From the NCBI GenBank assembly GCA_002427505.1, contig DIRJ01000016.1, forward strand, positions 94,501 to 148,110: a stretch of 53,610 nucleotides of DNA, written 5' to 3'. A program made the translations under genes and the position numbers. A model generated the notes under the pieces. It ran no database searches and was not told where the DNA came from. It saw only the letters and a program-made list of their open reading frames with translations. This document shows positions 16,510 through 25,006 of the stretch, piece by piece. Every line of letters begins with the position of its first letter. The stretch's first letter is position 1. The DNA comes from Mageeibacillus sp. UBA5439. Lineage in GTDB: Bacteria > Bacillota > Clostridia > Saccharofermentanales > DTU023.

Positions 16510-18453
16510 TCAGGCGTTAGCGATCACAGTAAAAGCATCTGCTTTCAGTGACGCGCCTCCTACCAGTCCCCCGTCAATCGCAGCCACAGCAAAGAGCTCG
16601 GCTGCATTTTTATCATTCACAGAGCCGCCATAAAGTATTTTCACCCGGTCGACACTGGCCGCCGGATACTTCTGCTCCAAAAGTGCACGAATGAAAGCAC
16701 ATGCTTCCTCAGCCTGGTCCACAGTCGCGGTAACCCCGGTGCCGATAGCCCAGATGGGTTCATAGGCTACAGTAATTTGTGCCAGTTTTTCCGCTGTGAC
16801 AAATTCAAAGGCGGATTCAATCTGACGCGTTAAAACTGCTTCAGTCTCTCCTGTTTTTCTTTCATTCAAGGTCTCACCGCAGCAGAGTATGGGACGCAAA
16901 CCCCAGTGCAGTGCGGATTTGAGCATATTCTGAATGCGTTCATCGGATTCATTGTCCATAGCCCGGCGCTCTGAATGGCCGATCAGAACATAAGGAACGT
17001 GCATTTTCGCCAGTGTCGCCATTGAGACACTGCCGGTATAGGCTCCGGAATCTACTTCGTGTCCGGCCTGTGCGGCTATGTGAACATTGCTGTAGGCAGC
17101 TGCCTTCAGAGCAGCGTCCAGGGCGGTATAGGGAACGGCAACAATTATTTGAGCAGGAGCATCGGCCAGTTTTTGCTTTAATTCTTCAATAAAAGAGGCG
17201 GCTTCTGCCGGAACTCCCCGGTTCATCTTCCAGTTGCCGGCTGCAACTATACGTCTGGGATCCAGATCCAGCAGGCAGTCTACGCCGGGCAGCACACGTC
17301 CTTCCAGCAGTTCCAGTGAAGCACCGCCGCCGGTAGAAATGTGGGTCATTTTCTGCTCATCGCCGAATTGCTTTACCGCTGCTGCTGAGTCTCCGCCGCC
17401 AATTATGGTCACAGCATCCGTTGCTGCCATGGCTGCGGAAATAGCTTTAGTGCCCTCAGCGAAAGCCGGGAACTCAAAGACACCCATAGGTCCGTTCCAG
17501 ACTACTGTACCGGAAGATTTAATAATCTCAGTGAAAAGTTCTATGCTCCGGGGTCCGATATCCAGACCTTCCCAGCCGGCAGGAATCTCATCGCAGTTTA
17601 CGACCTGTTTTTCCGCATCCGGAGAAAATTCCTTAGCGACAACTGTATCCAGCGGCAAACTCAGTCTGACACCCCTGGCTTCAGCTTCCGCCAGCAAGTC
17701 CCTGGCCAGATCGATCTTATCACTTTCGAGAAGAGAATTACCGACCTCAAAGCCTTTTGCCGCCAGAAAAGTGTAAGCCATGCCGCCGCCGATAATCAAA
17801 TGGTCGACCTTACCGAGCAAATGTCTGATCACGCCGATCTTATCTGATACTTTTGCTCCACCCATCACCGCTGTAAAGGGGCGCTGCGGCTCATCGACGG
17901 CATTGCCGATCATGTCCAGTTCCCGTTGAATCAGGTAACCGGAAACTCCGGGCAGGAAGCTGGCAACCCCTGCTGTAGAAGCGTGAGCACGATGCGCTGT
18001 ACCAAAAGCATCATTTACATAGATGTCCGCTAATGCTGCTAAACTGCGGGCAAAGTCAGGATCGTTTTTCGTTTCTTCACTATGGAAGCGAACATTCTCC
18101 AGCAGCATGACCTGACCGTCTTCCAGACTGCCGGCTTTTTCTCTGGCATCAGGGCCGATCACATCAGCCGCCTGGATAACTTCCTGGCCCAGATGTTCTG
18201 AAAGCCGCTTAGCGCATATGGCCATGGATAATTTGCTGTCAACACCCTTGGGCCGTCCCAGATGCGAAAGTAAAATCAGGCGGGCTCCGCGTGACAAGAG
18301 ATTTCTGATTGTCGGCAAAGCAGCTACAATCCTCTGGTCATCTGTAATCTCACCTGTCTGTTTGTCGAGAGGTACATTGAAGTCTACGCGCATCAGAATG
18401 CGTTTACCCTGTACATCAATATCTTCATGAGTCATTTTCTTTATTTTTGACAT
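16510..18453 (-). CDS. pgk-tpiA: Bifunctional phosphoglycerate kinase / triosephosphate isomerase
   Basis: One reading frame encodes two glycolytic enzymes. Residues 1 to about 397 are phosphoglycerate kinase, with RVDFNVPLD, the SHLGRPKG loop and the nucleotide-site GGGDSAAA. Residues 400-647 are a full triosephosphate isomerase: substrate Lys409 in NWKMN, catalytic His493 in IGHSERR, catalytic Glu565 in YEPIWAIGTG, and the phosphate loop YGGSV. There is no stop, start or ribosome site at the joint near 17262. The same fusion is known from Thermotoga and some Bacillota; PGK keeps its complete length. AAAGGA precedes the ATG. Confidence 0.97.
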   Translation of the reverse strand: MSKIKKMTHEDIDVQGKRILMRVDFNVPLDKQTGEITDDQRIVAALPTIRNLLSRGARLILLSHLGRPKGVDSKLSMAICAKRLSEHLGQEVIQAADVIGPDAREKAGSLEDGQVMLLENVRFHSEETKNDPDFARSLAALADIYVNDAFGTAHRAHASTAGVASFLPGVSGYLIQRELDMIGNAVDEPQRPFTAVMGGAKVSDKIGVIRHLLGKVDHLIIGGGMAYTFLAAKGFEVGNSLLESDKIDLARDLLAEAEARGVRLSLPLDTVVAKEFSPDAEKQVVNCDEIPAGWEGLDIGPRSIELFTEIIKSSGTVVWNGPMGVFEFPAFAEGTKAISAAMAATDAVTIIGGGDSAAAVKQFGDEQKMTHISTGGGASLELLEGRVLPGVDCLLDLDPRRIVAAGNWKMNRGVPAEAASFIEELKQKLADAPAQIIVAVPYTALDAALKAAAYSNVHIAAQAGHEVDSGAYTGSVSMATLAKMHVPYVLIGHSERRAMDNESDERIQNMLKSALHWGLRPILCCGETLNERKTGETEAVLTRQIESAFEFVTAEKLAQITVAYEPIWAIGTGVTATVDQAEEACAFIRALLEQKYPAASVDRVKILYGGSVNDKNAAELFAVAAIDGGLVGGASLKADAFTVIANA

Positions 18454-18543
18454 AATTCATCCTTTCTTAGATAGATAGCTAAAAAATTAGTGTTTTTGCA
18501 CAGTAATATTTTCCCATATTTCTCAAAAATCTTTTGTACAAAT

Positions 18544-19497
18544 CTACTCCGCCGATTGATCACGGGACAGCACATAATCACGATAAAGCTTCGTCTCACC
18601 TGTATACATTACATGATGTGAATCATTTTCGTCTTTACCGTGATTATCTGATCCCTGCGTAACGATTAAGTCCAGTTCCCGCGCCAGCTTGTAAAACAAA
18701 TTGGCGCGCTCCGGATCAACCATGCCGTGGAAAGCCTCAATGCCATGCAGTCCCATAGCTTTCAGATCTCTGAAAATACCGGTCAGCAACTGTACTGCCG
18801 CTTTATCATCAACTGAAAGGGGGCAAAACTTGTATTCGTGGGGATGGGCCAAAACAGCAAGACCGTTCGCTGCATTAATCATACGCAGACATTCCTGAAC
18901 AGTAAAATGACGGCGGGCAATGTAGGCTGGTTTTCCCGGTGCCAGAAGTTTATTAAAGGCTTCCTTCCCGCTTGTGAAATGACCGTCCCTGACCAGCTGA
19001 CGTGCAAGATGTACTCTGCCCCAGACTTCATCTGCCCTGTCCCCTTCTTCGGGACCGGATATAGAAAGTTCATAACCCAGCTTCAGGATTTGATCAAACA
19101 TCTTCTGGTTACGTATTTTGCGTTCTTTCTGCACTTCTGCAATAAATTCATACATCTCTGCCGGCGGTTTTTCCGGAAAATAAGCCAGCAGATGAATTTC
19201 TGCATCTGCGAAATGTGTACTGATTTCAATACCGGCTACAAAAACCGTTTCAGCCCGGTCTGTATTCTCTCTTAAAAGCAATTTCTGCTCCGCTGCAGCC
19301 TCAGCAATCCCACCCAAGGTATCGTGATCTGTAATGGCTGCAGCACGCAGGCGCGCTTTCCAGGCAGCTCTCAGCACATCCGCAGGACTTTGCAAACCAT
19401 CGGAGTAGTGTGTATGAAGATGAAAGTCGACACCACCTTCCATGGTGCTCTGATCGAGAAAAGCCGCTAACTGTTGCTGTTTATCTGTCATCTTCAT
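18544..19497 (-). CDS. PHP-domain metal-dependent phosphoesterase
   Basis: Cytoplasmic hydrolase of the PHP family (YciV/RnaAM-like), whose members act on nucleotide or phosphorylated substrates; the exact substrate cannot be read. Metal-binding motifs are visible in order: FHLHTHYSDG near residue 26, TDHDT near 57, the HPHE motif near 220, and GSDNHG near the C-terminus. Length 317, normal. The start overlaps the glycosyltransferase stop by 17 bases and uses AAAGG within the upstream gene, so the two are coupled. Confidence 0.88.
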   Translation of the reverse strand: MKMTDKQQQLAAFLDQSTMEGGVDFHLHTHYSDGLQSPADVLRAAWKARLRAAAITDHDTLGGIAEAAAEQKLLLRENTDRAETVFVAGIEISTHFADAEIHLLAYFPEKPPAEMYEFIAEVQKERKIRNQKMFDQILKLGYELSISGPEEGDRADEVWGRVHLARQLVRDGHFTSGKEAFNKLLAPGKPAYIARRHFTVQECLRMINAANGLAVLAHPHEYKFCPLSVDDKAAVQLLTGIFRDLKAMGLHGIEAFHGMVDPERANLFYKLARELDLIVTQGSDNHGKDENDSHHVMYTGETKLYRDYVLSRDQSAE

Positions 19498-20458
19498 TAC
19501 GGCCTTTGCGTTCGCTGATCAGGTAACGCGGTCTTTGTTTAACTTCGGTATAAATACGATCAATATAGCTTCCGATTACGCCCAGACCTAAAAATATACC
19601 GCCACCGGTGAGAAGCTGGAGCAGTATAACCGTGGTAAAGCCTTCGACTGCATGACCCTGAAAATAATTGACTGATGTTTGCACCGTAAGAGCCAGAAAA
19701 AATACGATAAAGATCCAGCCTATGATCTTAATTATCTGCAGGGGCTTGGAGGAAAAAGCTGTCAGAGCATTGCCGCTCAGCCGCATAAGTTTAAACAGGC
19801 TCCACTTGCTCTGGCCGTTTTTCCGCTCCTGCACTTCAAAAGTAAAGCTAGTGCGGCGATAGCCCAGCCAGACTGACAGTGCCCGGTAAAAGGTTTCCTT
19901 CTCCGGCAGCTGATTCCATGCATCGATCACCTTGCGGTCAAGCAGTTTAAAGTCCGATGCATTTTTTAGATTATAACCGGAAGCTAACTTGAATACTTTA
20001 TAAAAAGTGTTAGCAGCAAATCTGGAAAAAACACCATCCTTGCGGGCTGACTTGACACCCTCAACGACATCATAGCCCTCGCGCCACAATTCAACCATCT
20101 GCGGGATATGTCCGGGATCATGCTGCAAGTCACCATCCATGGTTATGACGGCTTCACCCCGCACCTCAGCCAGCCCGGCAGAAAGAGCTGCTTCCTTGCC
20201 GAAATTACGCGAAAACCGCAGAGCATAAATCTGGGGATATGTCTGGGCATATTGGGAAAGCAGCTGCCAGCTATTGTCACTGGACCCGTCATCGACACAG
20301 ACTATCTCATAGCTTAAGTTCAGTGAATCCATGATCGGCATCACTGTTTGCAGGGTAGTCTCTATTTGTCTTTCTTCATTGAAAAAGGGAATCAGCAAGG
20401 AAAGCGTCGGCCAGGCAGCTTCTTGATTAATCGCTTCAGTCTGTTTTTCACCTAACAT
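19481..20458 (-). CDS. Membrane glycosyltransferase, GT2 family (polyprenyl-phosphate type)
   Basis: A GT-A fold transferase (residues about 15-235) with SLLIPFFNEE, the nucleotide-binding VDDGSSDNS and the metal-binding DGDLQHDP, followed by two C-terminal helices (about 243-265 and 278-300). This layout is that of GtrB/CsbB/DPM1-like enzymes that load a sugar on polyprenyl phosphate for decoration of wall or teichoic polymers. AAGGTGAT lies before the ATG. Co-transcribed with the PHP gene downstream; sugar not predictable. Confidence 0.9.
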   Translation of the reverse strand: MLGEKQTEAINQEAAWPTLSLLIPFFNEERQIETTLQTVMPIMDSLNLSYEIVCVDDGSSDNSWQLLSQYAQTYPQIYALRFSRNFGKEAALSAGLAEVRGEAVITMDGDLQHDPGHIPQMVELWREGYDVVEGVKSARKDGVFSRFAANTFYKVFKLASGYNLKNASDFKLLDRKVIDAWNQLPEKETFYRALSVWLGYRRTSFTFEVQERKNGQSKWSLFKLMRLSGNALTAFSSKPLQIIKIIGWIFIVFFLALTVQTSVNYFQGHAVEGFTTVILLQLLTGGGIFLGLGVIGSYIDRIYTEVKQRPRYLISERKGRNEDDR

Positions 20459-20493
20459 ATATCACCTTGTATATCATATCCGCAGACTTATTA

Positions 20494-20533
20494 AAATTAC
20501 AGCAATTTATAATCATTCCAATTGCTGTAATTT
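20494..20533 (-). repeat. Long inverted repeat in the glycosyltransferase leader
   Basis: Two perfectly complementary 14-base arms (core ATTACAGCAATT and complement) flank a 12-base AT-rich spacer. On the minus strand it is followed by TTAATAAG. It starts immediately downstream of a candidate -10 element (TATAGT at 20536-20541). It may be a terminator for the upstream wall gene, an attenuator, or an operator. Confidence 0.6.
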
Positions 20534-20604
20534 CCACTATACAGTATAAGCGAAGTTTGGCGAATTTGTACTGACTCTCTTACGGTTATTCCCCTATAAT
20601 CGCG

Positions 20605-20626
20605 AAAGGCAGCTGCAGCTGCCTTT
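20605..20626. repeat. 22-base perfect palindrome after the vanW-type gene
   Basis: The half AAAGGCAGCTG is followed directly by its own complement, so the region is a complete palindrome centred between 20615 and 20616. It lies 39 bases after the stop of the VanW-domain gene. No T-run follows on the minus strand; it may be a weak terminator or a dyad protein site. Confidence 0.5.
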
Positions 20627-20665
20627 ACGGGGAAGCGGTCCCGCCGTTGGGACTGCCACAGCTAT

Positions 20666-22714
20666 TTACGGTTCCGGCGCTTCTGTTGGAGGCTCGGTCA
20701 CTGGCTCTGTCGGTGCTGCTGTTGGCGCAGCCGTAGAAGCAGTGGTCGGTGCTTCGGTAGTGGGCTCGGTCTCCGGCACAGTTTCTGTCGGAGGCAGGCT
20801 TGGTCCGTATTCAATCCTGCGTGCCACACTGGGATAGCGGCTGTAGGTAAGGTATTGCCGGTCAAATTCAACGCCATTCTTGTAATAGACCTTGTATGTC
20901 TCCCAGGTAGAACCGACAATAGGAGTGAGAACCTGCTCGGACTCACCCGGTTCCAGCTTGGTATTCAAAACTTTCTGCGTTGTCGTTATAGGAGTCAGGT
21001 CTCCGGTCTTCACTGAATCCATTTCTATAGTCACACCTGCAGGCAAAGGCCTGCCATATAACTTATAAACAAGATAATTTCCTGATGTTTCTGCTACGAT
21101 AGCCAGCGGATAATCTGTATTATTCTTGAACTTGAAGTCAAAACTGCCGCCGTAGATCATTGCGTCCTGGCCATAATAATAGTAGTCGCTTCTCATACCA
21201 TGGTTATGTCTTTCCACAATCTCGAGGTCAGCTTTGACTGCTGCCTGGAATAAGGTTGTACTGGGCTGGCAAAGTCCCCCGCCGATAACATCGATGTAGG
21301 TACCGCCCACAATAGCGCTGCCTGACATAAATCCTGCCTGTGTGGTTATCGGTCCGAGCGAAGTAAGATAGGAGTAAGTTTCGCCGGGCTGGACTACCTG
21401 ACCGTTCATTTTTTTGGCAGCAACGATGAGATTGTAATTGCGGTCAGCCTGCCAGGAACCATAGATAGGTGTGCTGGCCTGAGATATAAATCCCGTATTG
21501 TTATAGATCATGTCCGCTGTCATTTCCGGCTGTTTTTCTTCCAGCTTGAGCACAATTTCTCCCTGAAAGTCATCCTGCTGCAAAAGTCTATGCAGATCTT
21601 TGATCGCTGAAGCCAGATCAGCTTCCAGGCCGACCTGCCCGTTTTCCACTTCAAAACGTAAAGTTGTGGTGTTAAAGCCGGTCGCTTTGGCCTCAGTAAA
21701 TACCGGAAGCAGATCTGACAGCTTCTTCTGCAGTGAATATTTCATTACCGCTTCGTCAAAATCGCCGTCCAGATCTATGTGCAAGCCTTCCTTTTCTATA
21801 GCGGAGATAACCTGATAACGAAGAATCAGATCCAGGTCGTCATTATAATGTTCGCTTGAGCGGCCAACAGACCAGGCTTTTTCCAAGGCGGAGAAAGTGT
21901 CGAAATTATAGGCAAGATCTTCAGCGGACAAAGTAAAGCTTTCGTCATTGGCTCTTACCGTGATCTTAATTTTGTCGCGCAAACGCTCAGCTTCTTCCGC
22001 CAGAACATCCCTGGCCTCCTCAGCACTCAGGCCGGACATGTCGATACCTGCAATATGGATGCCCGGAAAGATAACTTCTTTCGATAATGCCAGTTTGGCT
22101 GCTTCTAATTCGGCTTCAGTCCAGGCCACCGGCCCGGGCTCTGTAGTAACAGGCGGGTTAGTAGAGCTGCCGGGATCGGAATCCGGATCCCGCTTGAGCA
22201 GACTGCTGACTCCAAAGACAAGCAGGATCGCAACAATTAACACACCGGCAACAATAAGCATAAGGCGCTGACGCTTCTTTTCATCAGTCGCTTTCTTGGC
22301 TGCTTCTTCCCGGCGACCGGTCTTAGCGGCAGCCGCCTGCCGGCCTGCATTATTTAGCGAAGCTGCCTGCTGATCAGCCGTTTTCCGGGAAGCTGCTTTC
22401 TGTACAGAGGGCTTCTGCACAGATGATTGCCGGGATAGCTGTGCCTGAGCTTTTGCTTTTGCGATTGCTGCTTCCGTCTTGCTGGCCGCCGGAGACTGAG
22501 CAACGTTTTTAGCAACCGCTTCCGCTTCAGCTGCAGCAGCATGCGATTGCAAATAATCTACCCGTAGATTCTTACCGGTATACTGAAGTTTTTCCGGATA
22601 AGTATCCCCTTCACCGGCCTTGCTCCGGGCACGCTGCAGCTTGGGTGCAGGACGCATTTTATTGAATTGATTATTATCATTTTTGTTTTGATTTGGATGC
22701 TCTTGAATTGCCAT
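20666..22714 (-). CDS. VanW-domain wall protein with peptidoglycan-binding-like domain
   Basis: Exported membrane-anchored protein. The cytoplasmic N-terminus (about 145 residues) is rich in Ala, Lys and Gln, then one helix near residues 150-172, a Thr/Pro linker, a peptidoglycan-binding type-4-like segment (about 215-420), and the VanW region with YSYLTSLGPIT, GGTYIDVIGGGLCQPST and HNHGMRSDYY. A G5-like segment and a Pro/Thr/Glu-rich tail end it. The ATG at 22714 has GGAG ten bases upstream; an earlier start would add 16 residues without ribosome site. VanW proteins of this kind are common wall-associated proteins and do not by themselves mean vancomycin resistance. Confidence 0.88.
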   Translation of the reverse strand: MAIQEHPNQNKNDNNQFNKMRPAPKLQRARSKAGEGDTYPEKLQYTGKNLRVDYLQSHAAAAEAEAVAKNVAQSPAASKTEAAIAKAKAQAQLSRQSSVQKPSVQKAASRKTADQQAASLNNAGRQAAAAKTGRREEAAKKATDEKKRQRLMLIVAGVLIVAILLVFGVSSLLKRDPDSDPGSSTNPPVTTEPGPVAWTEAELEAAKLALSKEVIFPGIHIAGIDMSGLSAEEARDVLAEEAERLRDKIKITVRANDESFTLSAEDLAYNFDTFSALEKAWSVGRSSEHYNDDLDLILRYQVISAIEKEGLHIDLDGDFDEAVMKYSLQKKLSDLLPVFTEAKATGFNTTTLRFEVENGQVGLEADLASAIKDLHRLLQQDDFQGEIVLKLEEKQPEMTADMIYNNTGFISQASTPIYGSWQADRNYNLIVAAKKMNGQVVQPGETYSYLTSLGPITTQAGFMSGSAIVGGTYIDVIGGGLCQPSTTLFQAAVKADLEIVERHNHGMRSDYYYYGQDAMIYGGSFDFKFKNNTDYPLAIVAETSGNYLVYKLYGRPLPAGVTIEMDSVKTGDLTPITTTQKVLNTKLEPGESEQVLTPIVGSTWETYKVYYKNGVEFDRQYLTYSRYPSVARRIEYGPSLPPTETVPETEPTTEAPTTASTAAPTAAPTEPVTEPPTEAPEP

Positions 22715-22787
22715 CAAATAATTACTCCGAAAAATGGACGTGTTCTGTCCGAGCACGTCCATTATCTATATCTTCCCGGGGACAGGC

Positions 22788-24767
22788 TTAAAAAATGCGT
22801 TTAACAAGCCTGACAGGTGAATAAGCGTTACGATCATATAGTGACTCATACCTCACAGTCTGTCCCGGTTGCGGTGAATGTATCATTTGACCGTTACCAA
22901 CATAAATTCCTACATGAGTGTAGTTGGAGTTAGGTGAGGTGTAAACATTGTTAAAGAACACCAGGTCGCCCGGCAGCAACGTTGCTTCATAATTACTGGT
23001 TGAGAAGGAAATTGATTGATAGTTTGAACGTGCCTGACTATTGGATCCATGATACAGATAGACACCCATTCTTCCATAAACATATTTTGTCAAACCGGAA
23101 CAATCAACTCCGTTTGCCGATGCGCCGGCATATACGTATGGTACGCCCAGAAGTTGTTTGGCGTATTCCACTACCTGCTGGCCCTGGCTGGTCGCCTGGG
23201 GCGGGGTACTTTCAATCACTTCTGTCTGGAAGAGACTGTTATCCATAAAGCCAATCTGGCCGTTGCCTGTCTTAACCTTTGTCCAGATATCATTGGTCGA
23301 TATTCTCTGTAAGGAAGCTCCATAGTACAGGGTATCTACTATCAGCGATGAGGTATTGGGCTCTGAGCGCAGGTTAGCCGCACTCGCCTTGACATAGACT
23401 GTACCGCTGATATCCCGGAAAGAAGAATTGCTCGGAGGCGGCGTAGTCTCGGCCGGCGTCGTGCTGCTGCCGCTTGACGGGGGAACCGGTACGACTCCGG
23501 TCAGGAATTCGTTCAAAACGTAACCCTCAACTCCGGCTGAAGTCCTGATGCGGGACCAGGTGCCGTCCGTTTCAATCTGCAGGACTTGCTCGTCTTTACG
23601 TGCTTGTCCGACAACTTCGCTGTCTGTACTGGCTTCAGCGCGGACATTGCTGACGCTGACCGATATGTACTGATTGCGGTTGGTAGTTGCAAAGGGCGTT
23701 ACCGGTGCAGTCTCACGCAGGAGATCGTTGCGGACATATCCCTGCAAGCCGTCGGAAGCTTCCACTTTCGACCAGCTGCCGTCGGTAGATATCTGCAGTA
23801 CTCTGTCATCCATAGCCAGAACACCGATTTGTTCAGAATCAGCCGTTGCTTCCTCACGCATATAGACAACAGAATAGTTAATGTAGCGTACAGCATTTGT
23901 TTCCATTGTTATTCTGGTGCGCTCAACTTGACGGGTACCGAAAAGCTCATTCAGCATATAGCCTGAGAGCCCCGTATCAGTCTTGACCAGAGACCATTCA
24001 GCTCCGCTTTCAACTACTGTCAGCGGAGTACCTTTAAAACCAAAGCCGATAATGTCATAGGTCGTTCCGGCTCCGGAACGGATATAAGCCTGGCCGACCT
24101 GAACATACATGCTCATGCCGGGAACAATAGCTTCTGAAAGTTCAGTAGATAGCAGATCCTTGTGAACATAACCCTGCAGCCCGTCTTCAGCTTTAATCTT
24201 AATGAAATCATCCTTTTGACCGAGCTTCTCCACTTTTTGATTAAAGGAAAGCTGACCGGCAAGATCAGAATCTGTAGAAGCATCCTGACGCACATTGACA
24301 ACACTGCTGGCGACGTAGAGATATTCTTTAACTGCATTTCCTTCAGTCTCGTCAGGCATCATCACCACTACGTTTGGTGCCGGAGGCTCGGTCTCCTTCT
24401 CACCGGATAAAGTCGTTTCAGGCACAGGCTCGGTTTCTGCGGCTTGTGTTGGATCCGCATCATTTATCTCCGGCAAAGCTTTAATATTACGCTGAATACG
24501 TCCGATATTTTCCTGCATTTCAACCGGATTTTCGTTGCGGAACTTTTCGTCTGATACTGACTTTGAGTCTGTCACAATCTTGACGACAAAAACTGACACC
24601 AGAAGGGCGAATGCGATAACAGGAACCGCAACCGAGACCCATTTGCCACCATTAAAGCTTGACGAAAAATAGCTGCGCAGCTTACGTCGGGCGCGCCGGG
24701 CCGGTCGTTTCTTCTTCAAATCGTAAGTCTCAAAGGGATCTTCTTTATGTCTGCGATGTAAAGCCAT
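22788..24767 (-). CDS. SH3-repeat NlpC/P60 peptidoglycan endopeptidase
   Basis: Secreted, membrane-anchored wall hydrolase cutting peptide stems of peptidoglycan. After a basic N-terminus and one helix (about residues 44-66) come five SH3b repeats, each about 60 residues and marked by xNVRxxAxTxSxxxG...GYVxxxxL, then a Pro/Thr/Ser linker and a complete NlpC/P60 domain (about 529-659). The catalytic set is intact: Cys556 in VDCSGL, His618 in THVGIYVG, His630 in MIHSP. The ATG at 24767 has GAGG eight bases upstream; longer readings are rejected. It is 73 bases upstream of the VanW-type gene, probably one operon. Confidence 0.94.
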   Translation of the reverse strand: MALHRRHKEDPFETYDLKKKRPARRARRKLRSYFSSSFNGGKWVSVAVPVIAFALLVSVFVVKIVTDSKSVSDEKFRNENPVEMQENIGRIQRNIKALPEINDADPTQAAETEPVPETTLSGEKETEPPAPNVVVMMPDETEGNAVKEYLYVASSVVNVRQDASTDSDLAGQLSFNQKVEKLGQKDDFIKIKAEDGLQGYVHKDLLSTELSEAIVPGMSMYVQVGQAYIRSGAGTTYDIIGFGFKGTPLTVVESGAEWSLVKTDTGLSGYMLNELFGTRQVERTRITMETNAVRYINYSVVYMREEATADSEQIGVLAMDDRVLQISTDGSWSKVEASDGLQGYVRNDLLRETAPVTPFATTNRNQYISVSVSNVRAEASTDSEVVGQARKDEQVLQIETDGTWSRIRTSAGVEGYVLNEFLTGVVPVPPSSGSSTTPAETTPPPSNSSFRDISGTVYVKASAANLRSEPNTSSLIVDTLYYGASLQRISTNDIWTKVKTGNGQIGFMDNSLFQTEVIESTPPQATSQGQQVVEYAKQLLGVPYVYAGASANGVDCSGLTKYVYGRMGVYLYHGSNSQARSNYQSISFSTSNYEATLLPGDLVFFNNVYTSPNSNYTHVGIYVGNGQMIHSPQPGQTVRYESLYDRNAYSPVRLVKRIF

Positions 24768-24853
24768 CTCAACCTCGAATTCATTTCCGGTCAGGCGAAA
24801 ATATATTGCGGTAAATAAAAATACCACCGCTTATCGCTAAATCGGTTTCCAAA

Positions 24854-24882
24854 AGTATAACAGCTCTTGTCATTCGCTGCAA
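24854..24882 (-). promoter_or_regulatory. Promoter of the NlpC/P60 - VanW operon
   Basis: On the minus strand TTGCAG and TATACT are spaced by exactly 17 bases, and TGT before the -10 makes it an extended element. It is 87 bases before the start of the hydrolase gene. Confidence 0.75.
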
Positions 24883-24913
24883 TTAAAAGGCCTCTCGATT
24901 TCGTTACAAGATA

Positions 24914-24931
24914 GTGTCAATCGGTGTCAAT
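24914..24931 (-). repeat. Tandem 8-base direct repeat upstream of the wall operon promoter
   Basis: ATTGACAC occurs twice with a period of 10 bases, one helical turn, about 32 bases upstream of the -35 box of the wall operon. The spacing on one DNA face fits a binding site for an activator. No regulator can be named. Confidence 0.35.
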
Positions 24932-25006
24932 TCCGTAACGTACTCTGTTAAAGCTTCCGAAATTCTATGAACAAGACAAGCTTCGCAGCCAGACTGACTG
25001 TTCTGC

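Noticed and set aside
20666..22714. Vancomycin resistance determinant because of the VanW domain
   Set aside because: No vanH, vanA/B or vanX is near, and VanW proteins of this build are common in Clostridia without resistance.
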